Positions 60,318 to 64,000 of a DNA stretch of 64,000 nucleotides are shown here, one piece after another. Origin of the DNA: Kingdonia uniflora (Eukaryota; Streptophyta; Magnoliopsida; Ranunculales; Circaeasteraceae); NCBI GenBank assembly GCA_014058105.1, contig JACGCM010002537.1:868001-932000 (forward strand), read 5' to 3'. The notes under the pieces were generated by a model, which was not told the DNA's origin, did no database searches, and was given only the letters and a program-made list of their open reading frames with translations. The translations under genes and the position numbers were made by a program. Each line of letters opens with the position of its first letter. Position 1 is the first letter of the stretch.

Positions 60318-61742
60318 GAAAAAAAAAATCGTCCTTATTTTAAAAGCAAAATATCATAACTTGAACAAAGAAAACAACAGTTTTAAGTTTAACTACACGC
60401 GATTTAGAGCTACAAAAGACATGCTCATTTGAAAAACAAAATAGGTAGCAACATTTTTGTCGTGATGAGCAATGTCGTGGGCAACATTTTTGTGACAAAA
60501 AGAAATTGCTTGAACACGACTTTGATGAAGAATGGTTTGGCAGTAACATGCATGCCAAGAGATGTCCCTAGATTGAGAGCCTCCACAACTGCTGCTGCAT
60601 CACAAAAAAAAACCACCAACCCATGATCCTTAAAATCATCTTCTCCAGATGGTGAAGGAAAAATCTTTTAAATTCTCTTTATGTGTTATAATAGATGAGT
60701 GTCCCAAAAATGAGCATCCACTGATCCGTTCCCCTAACATAAATATAACTTAACTAGACAATCACCATATACTATAACTTTTCAAAATAGGTTGAGTGAC
60801 GTGTGACTAAAACATCCATATCATGCATATTTAAGACGAATACCATGATGCAACTCTTAAAAGAATTGCTCCTTGAGATTCCTTATAGGTAATCCTTCAA
60901 CATTCGCTCTCCCGGCATCCCTCCCTTGAAAAAATGTCCACATTACTAGCTAGTATAGTCCATTCCAAGCTAATGGTTCGGCCTCGTAGGGCTACACCTT
61001 CCCTCACAGAGTGGAGTGGCCTCAAAGGCAAGCAACCTTCTGGTGGCTTATGGCCCCCTTAGCTGAAGTATACATAGGAATTTCAACAATGTCATTCTGT
61101 TTTCTAGTAAATTTAGGTCAAGATGTGAAAACTATATGAGATTCATATACCATTTCTCTTCTCTAATTACTTTAGTTGAAATAAACTATCTTAAAACACT
61201 TTGATGATAACATCTCACTGTAGTATATTGTGTAAACACACGCTTCCCATCACTCTCTTGATACAAAATAATTAACATTCATACAAAGCAACAAAGACAA
61301 ACCGAAACTATTCCATGTTTCAAGGCTGAAAGAGATACAAAGACACACTTAAAATAAGACTAAAGGGTTTTAATTCTTACTTAGAAACATTTCCTAGATT
61401 TGTTTATAGCTTTAAGCCACCCAAAATTCCATCTTCTCAATACTTTACTAAAACAAGGAAAAACTAAACCCAAGAGAGAAAAAAAATCCTCATTTCCTTC
61501 TTTGTCTCCCCATACACCTCCATTGGGACTCCACCACTCTACACTTTCTCCAACAATATTATCTTCACCTTAGGAGCATAAAATCTCTCGGACCCGAATC
61601 TTTGAAATTTTGGAGGAATGTTGTGGAAAGAAAAAGCTCAGTTAACCAAGTATGTGTATGTACTTTAGTAACAAAACAACTTGCATGTCCAGCTTGCTCT
61701 TTATATTCATTATTTTGGTTCATCTTTCCCATTTTTCTCTCT
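60318..61742. other. Intergenic, nothing recognised
   Basis: The ORF pair 60425-60626 (both strands) has no domain I know. The remainder is AT-rich with no transposon ends identified. Confidence 0.45.
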
Positions 61743-63606
61743 TCATAGTCCAAGAAGGATGTTAGTAACAAGAGTGACTGGTAATGCTATTAGCATCCCA
61801 AAATAACCCTGAAATTTGAACAAAGACATATATAAATTAGAAGACATGAAATATTTATAGCTAGTTTATATGAAACTAAGATACACGACAATTAAAATTT
61901 TTGTGACAAGATTTTAAATATGCTAAGAATTGGGTGGGACATTGTACTCTTTGGCAAAGACAACCGGACAATTCCTGAGGAAGAGCCGCCTTGTCGAAAC
62001 AGAAACAAGAAACAAGAATGCAATATATGGTTTAGAAAAATATCGATGGTACATTTTTTTAATTTTCTTTTTTCTAAAACATAGTTTCCCTTAGCTAAAC
62101 CCTCTCTGAATGCATGTAGGATGGCAGTTACCAGTCAGACTGACCGCCTGACTGCCAGTTTTTAACAGGTCACTGCCATGCAACGGCCTACCTCTACAAA
62201 CGATGTAGAAACTGGTACAGGCCGTGCTACAAGACTACAACTAGACACATGCGAATTAATTTTCATTTTCCGTAGTCCTACAAGTTCATTTTCTCACGGA
62301 TTTTATCAATAATGCTTCCTATAATTATCGACACACGCCCTCGTACCTGAACGATGGCCACGGTAAAAGACCCCGGTAAGCCCACAAGGAAAGAAGCTGC
62401 CGCCATGATAGCCGTCCAACCAAGAACCTAATGGCCATCGCAAACCCGCCACGGAGTTCCCACATGCAATCAACTTGGTTGAAGAGCCTAAAAAGACCTA
62501 ACAAAAAGCACGAGAAAACAACGGTGATAACGACATGAACGAAAATAAAGGGTGTTTAGAGAAGAGGGAATCATATTTTTAGAATAGACAATAATGACCC
62601 TACTAAGATGGGTTGGTGGGGTTTCTCTCATTAACTGACGCCATGAAAAGGTTCGCAACCACGGCGCTGTGGACCTAGTGTTCGGATGGTTCCCATCAAC
62701 TTTTATTGCTCCAGCTCTCTCAGTATTCGGTGATAAGAGAAGACTTTTTTTAATACACTAATACCCCCTTTACAAAAAAAAAATTGTTCTCATCCCCCTT
62801 TTGGACCACTATTTTTGTGGTCATAACTCTTAAGTACACAAGCATGAGAAATCATTATTTTTGGTGTTTATAGCTAATCTATATATTACCAAAAAAAACA
62901 TGTTTCCAATAACGTAGAACATGATCAAATTAGCGACTGGTAAGTCAAACACGTGATGACGTAGAAGTCACAGTCGCGACTAGGAGACCAGACGCCAACA
63001 CATCAATGTTTGGGTGTTCTAGTGTCGAGTATCAACTTCGGATTACCAGTGTAAAAACTTTATTATAGAGAGGTTTACTGTATTTTAGTCACGTTCAATC
63101 TTAATAATACTTTTATTTACATTAGGACGAAGATACCCCAAGTCTGATTTTTTATGATACGGAATAACTAAACTTGAGAATTATTTTTGTCATTAAAATG
63201 TGCAATACAGATTTTTCCCGCGCCCAAAATAATTATAAAAAAAAAAAAGGCGAACGTATAGTAAGTGCACCAAAGCTATGATAAAACGCGAGTGTAGCTA
63301 ATTCTCTTACCTAAACTGACATAGCCATCCCAAGTCCGCATGCAGAGAGTATTGATTTGGATTGCTTATTATTTTCGGCATCGCCACGTTCCCACCTAAA
63401 ATCTACGCAAAATTAAAATAAAATTACGATAAAGAAAACGAGTGAAGAATATTGTTTTGGAATCGTTTGACATACCTGAAGGAAAGTAGTGACCAAATAA
63501 GACCAATAAGCTCGAATAGTATTTGGATTACGAATAGTCTTCTCCAGACCAATATCAATATACCGTGTATAACGCTTGTCGGAGGCATTTGTTTTGGAGG
63601 TATCAT
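61743..63606 (-). CDS. Candidate small membrane protein gene, four exons, tentative
   Basis: Minus-strand exons 63606-63476, 63395-63317, 62427-62347 and 61808-61743 join in consistent phase to 118 residues ending GYFGMLIALPVTLVTNILLG-L. Hydrophobic segments: HGILILVWRRLFVIQILF in exon 1 and nearly all of exons 3-4 (WTAIMAAASFLVGLPGSFT), separated by a charged loop (WERGDAENNKQSKS). I do not recognise the family. Doubts: the donor after 63317 (GTTTAG) is weak, while a strong GTAAGA donor 5 bases further would force another frame, and a second frame of exon 1 (RYTRYIDIGLEKTIRNPN) is open for about 80 codons back to 63716. Either reading, or neither, may be right. 63717-64000 shows nothing. Confidence 0.27.
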
Positions 63607-64000
63607 ACCGTCTGTATGTTTCGCCTTCGGTGGAGCTCAGCAGTCGAACTTGACCCGAGCTTAGAAAGGCCCTTCCGGATCGTTTTTCTCTCTTTATCGT
63701 CGACTTTTTTTCCCCAAGAAACTAAAATCTTCCCCTGCAACATGCTTCATCCCCACCTGCAATTTCAGGTCGTAACATAAACACAAATACTACAAAGAAA
63801 TCGTGATGTGTTCGTGTTCGTGTTTCGATAAAATTTTTAAAAAATTAGGGAAATATTTTTTGTTTAAGCTACACAGATAATCAGTTAATATACACTAACT
63901 AACTACAAATCAAAACCATTAAATTATAAAAAAAAAATTGGCCTAATCTTCTTTTGTGTGATTACCTTTGTTCGCCGCGTTTTTGTGGTTATCCGAACCA

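Noticed and set aside
60425..60626. Overlapping ORFs on both strands downstream of the copia LTR
   Set aside because: Short, mutually overlapping, no domain, no splice or promoter signal.

Overview
The window is nuclear DNA of a flowering plant. It is AT-rich, its genes are split by GT/AG introns, its two clear genes are plant-type (a DEG7 protease and a MOTHER OF FT AND TFL1 homologue), and the rest is plant transposable-element wreckage (LINEs, Ty3/gypsy, Ty1/copia, PIF/Harbinger, hAT MITE, TRIM, tRNA-derived SINEs). The sequence alone does not identify the species. All calls rest on reading the sequence and recognising families; no search was run.

Region 1 (1-33881, + strand): a very large DEG7/DegP7-type gene that enters from the left edge. 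I place 22 exons with consistent phases (981 residues plus stop). The first roughly 100-130 residues, including the catalytic His, lie upstream of the window. Exons total 2.9 kb of 32.5 kb. The introns hold LINE fragments, a solo LTR, SINE copies, a hAT-type MITE and long poly-G/poly-C tracts.

Region 2 (36012-38203, - strand): a complete four-exon MFT gene, tail-to-tail with DEG7. Its upstream region has a TATA box, two G-boxes and RY motifs.

Region 3 (38.9-40.3 kb): tRNA-like SINE sequence and a tandem array of SINE bodies. One body carries a complete TRIM element with a 5-bp target duplication. A 202-bp tandem duplication spans the TRIM/SINE junction.

Region 4 (41548-60317): a nested stack. 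A minus-strand Ty1/copia element is the outermost layer. A Ty3/gypsy element (41608-47082, two 419-bp LTRs) split its 3' LTR. A PIF/Harbinger element (54408-60255, TTA target duplication) split its 5' LTR. Inside the Harbinger element lie a Myb/trihelix-like ORF1, a broken DDE transposase and a captured plant-mobile-domain (PMD/MAIN-like) gene, which is itself interrupted by a SINE with an 8-bp target duplication. All coding regions in the stack are broken.

Region 5 (60.3-64 kb): mostly unannotated, with one low-confidence multi-exon membrane-protein candidate on the minus strand.

The strongest candidates for new biology are the Harbinger element with its PMD passenger gene and repeated ACCGCGCGGT palindromes, and the gypsy LTR with a triplicated TATA module.
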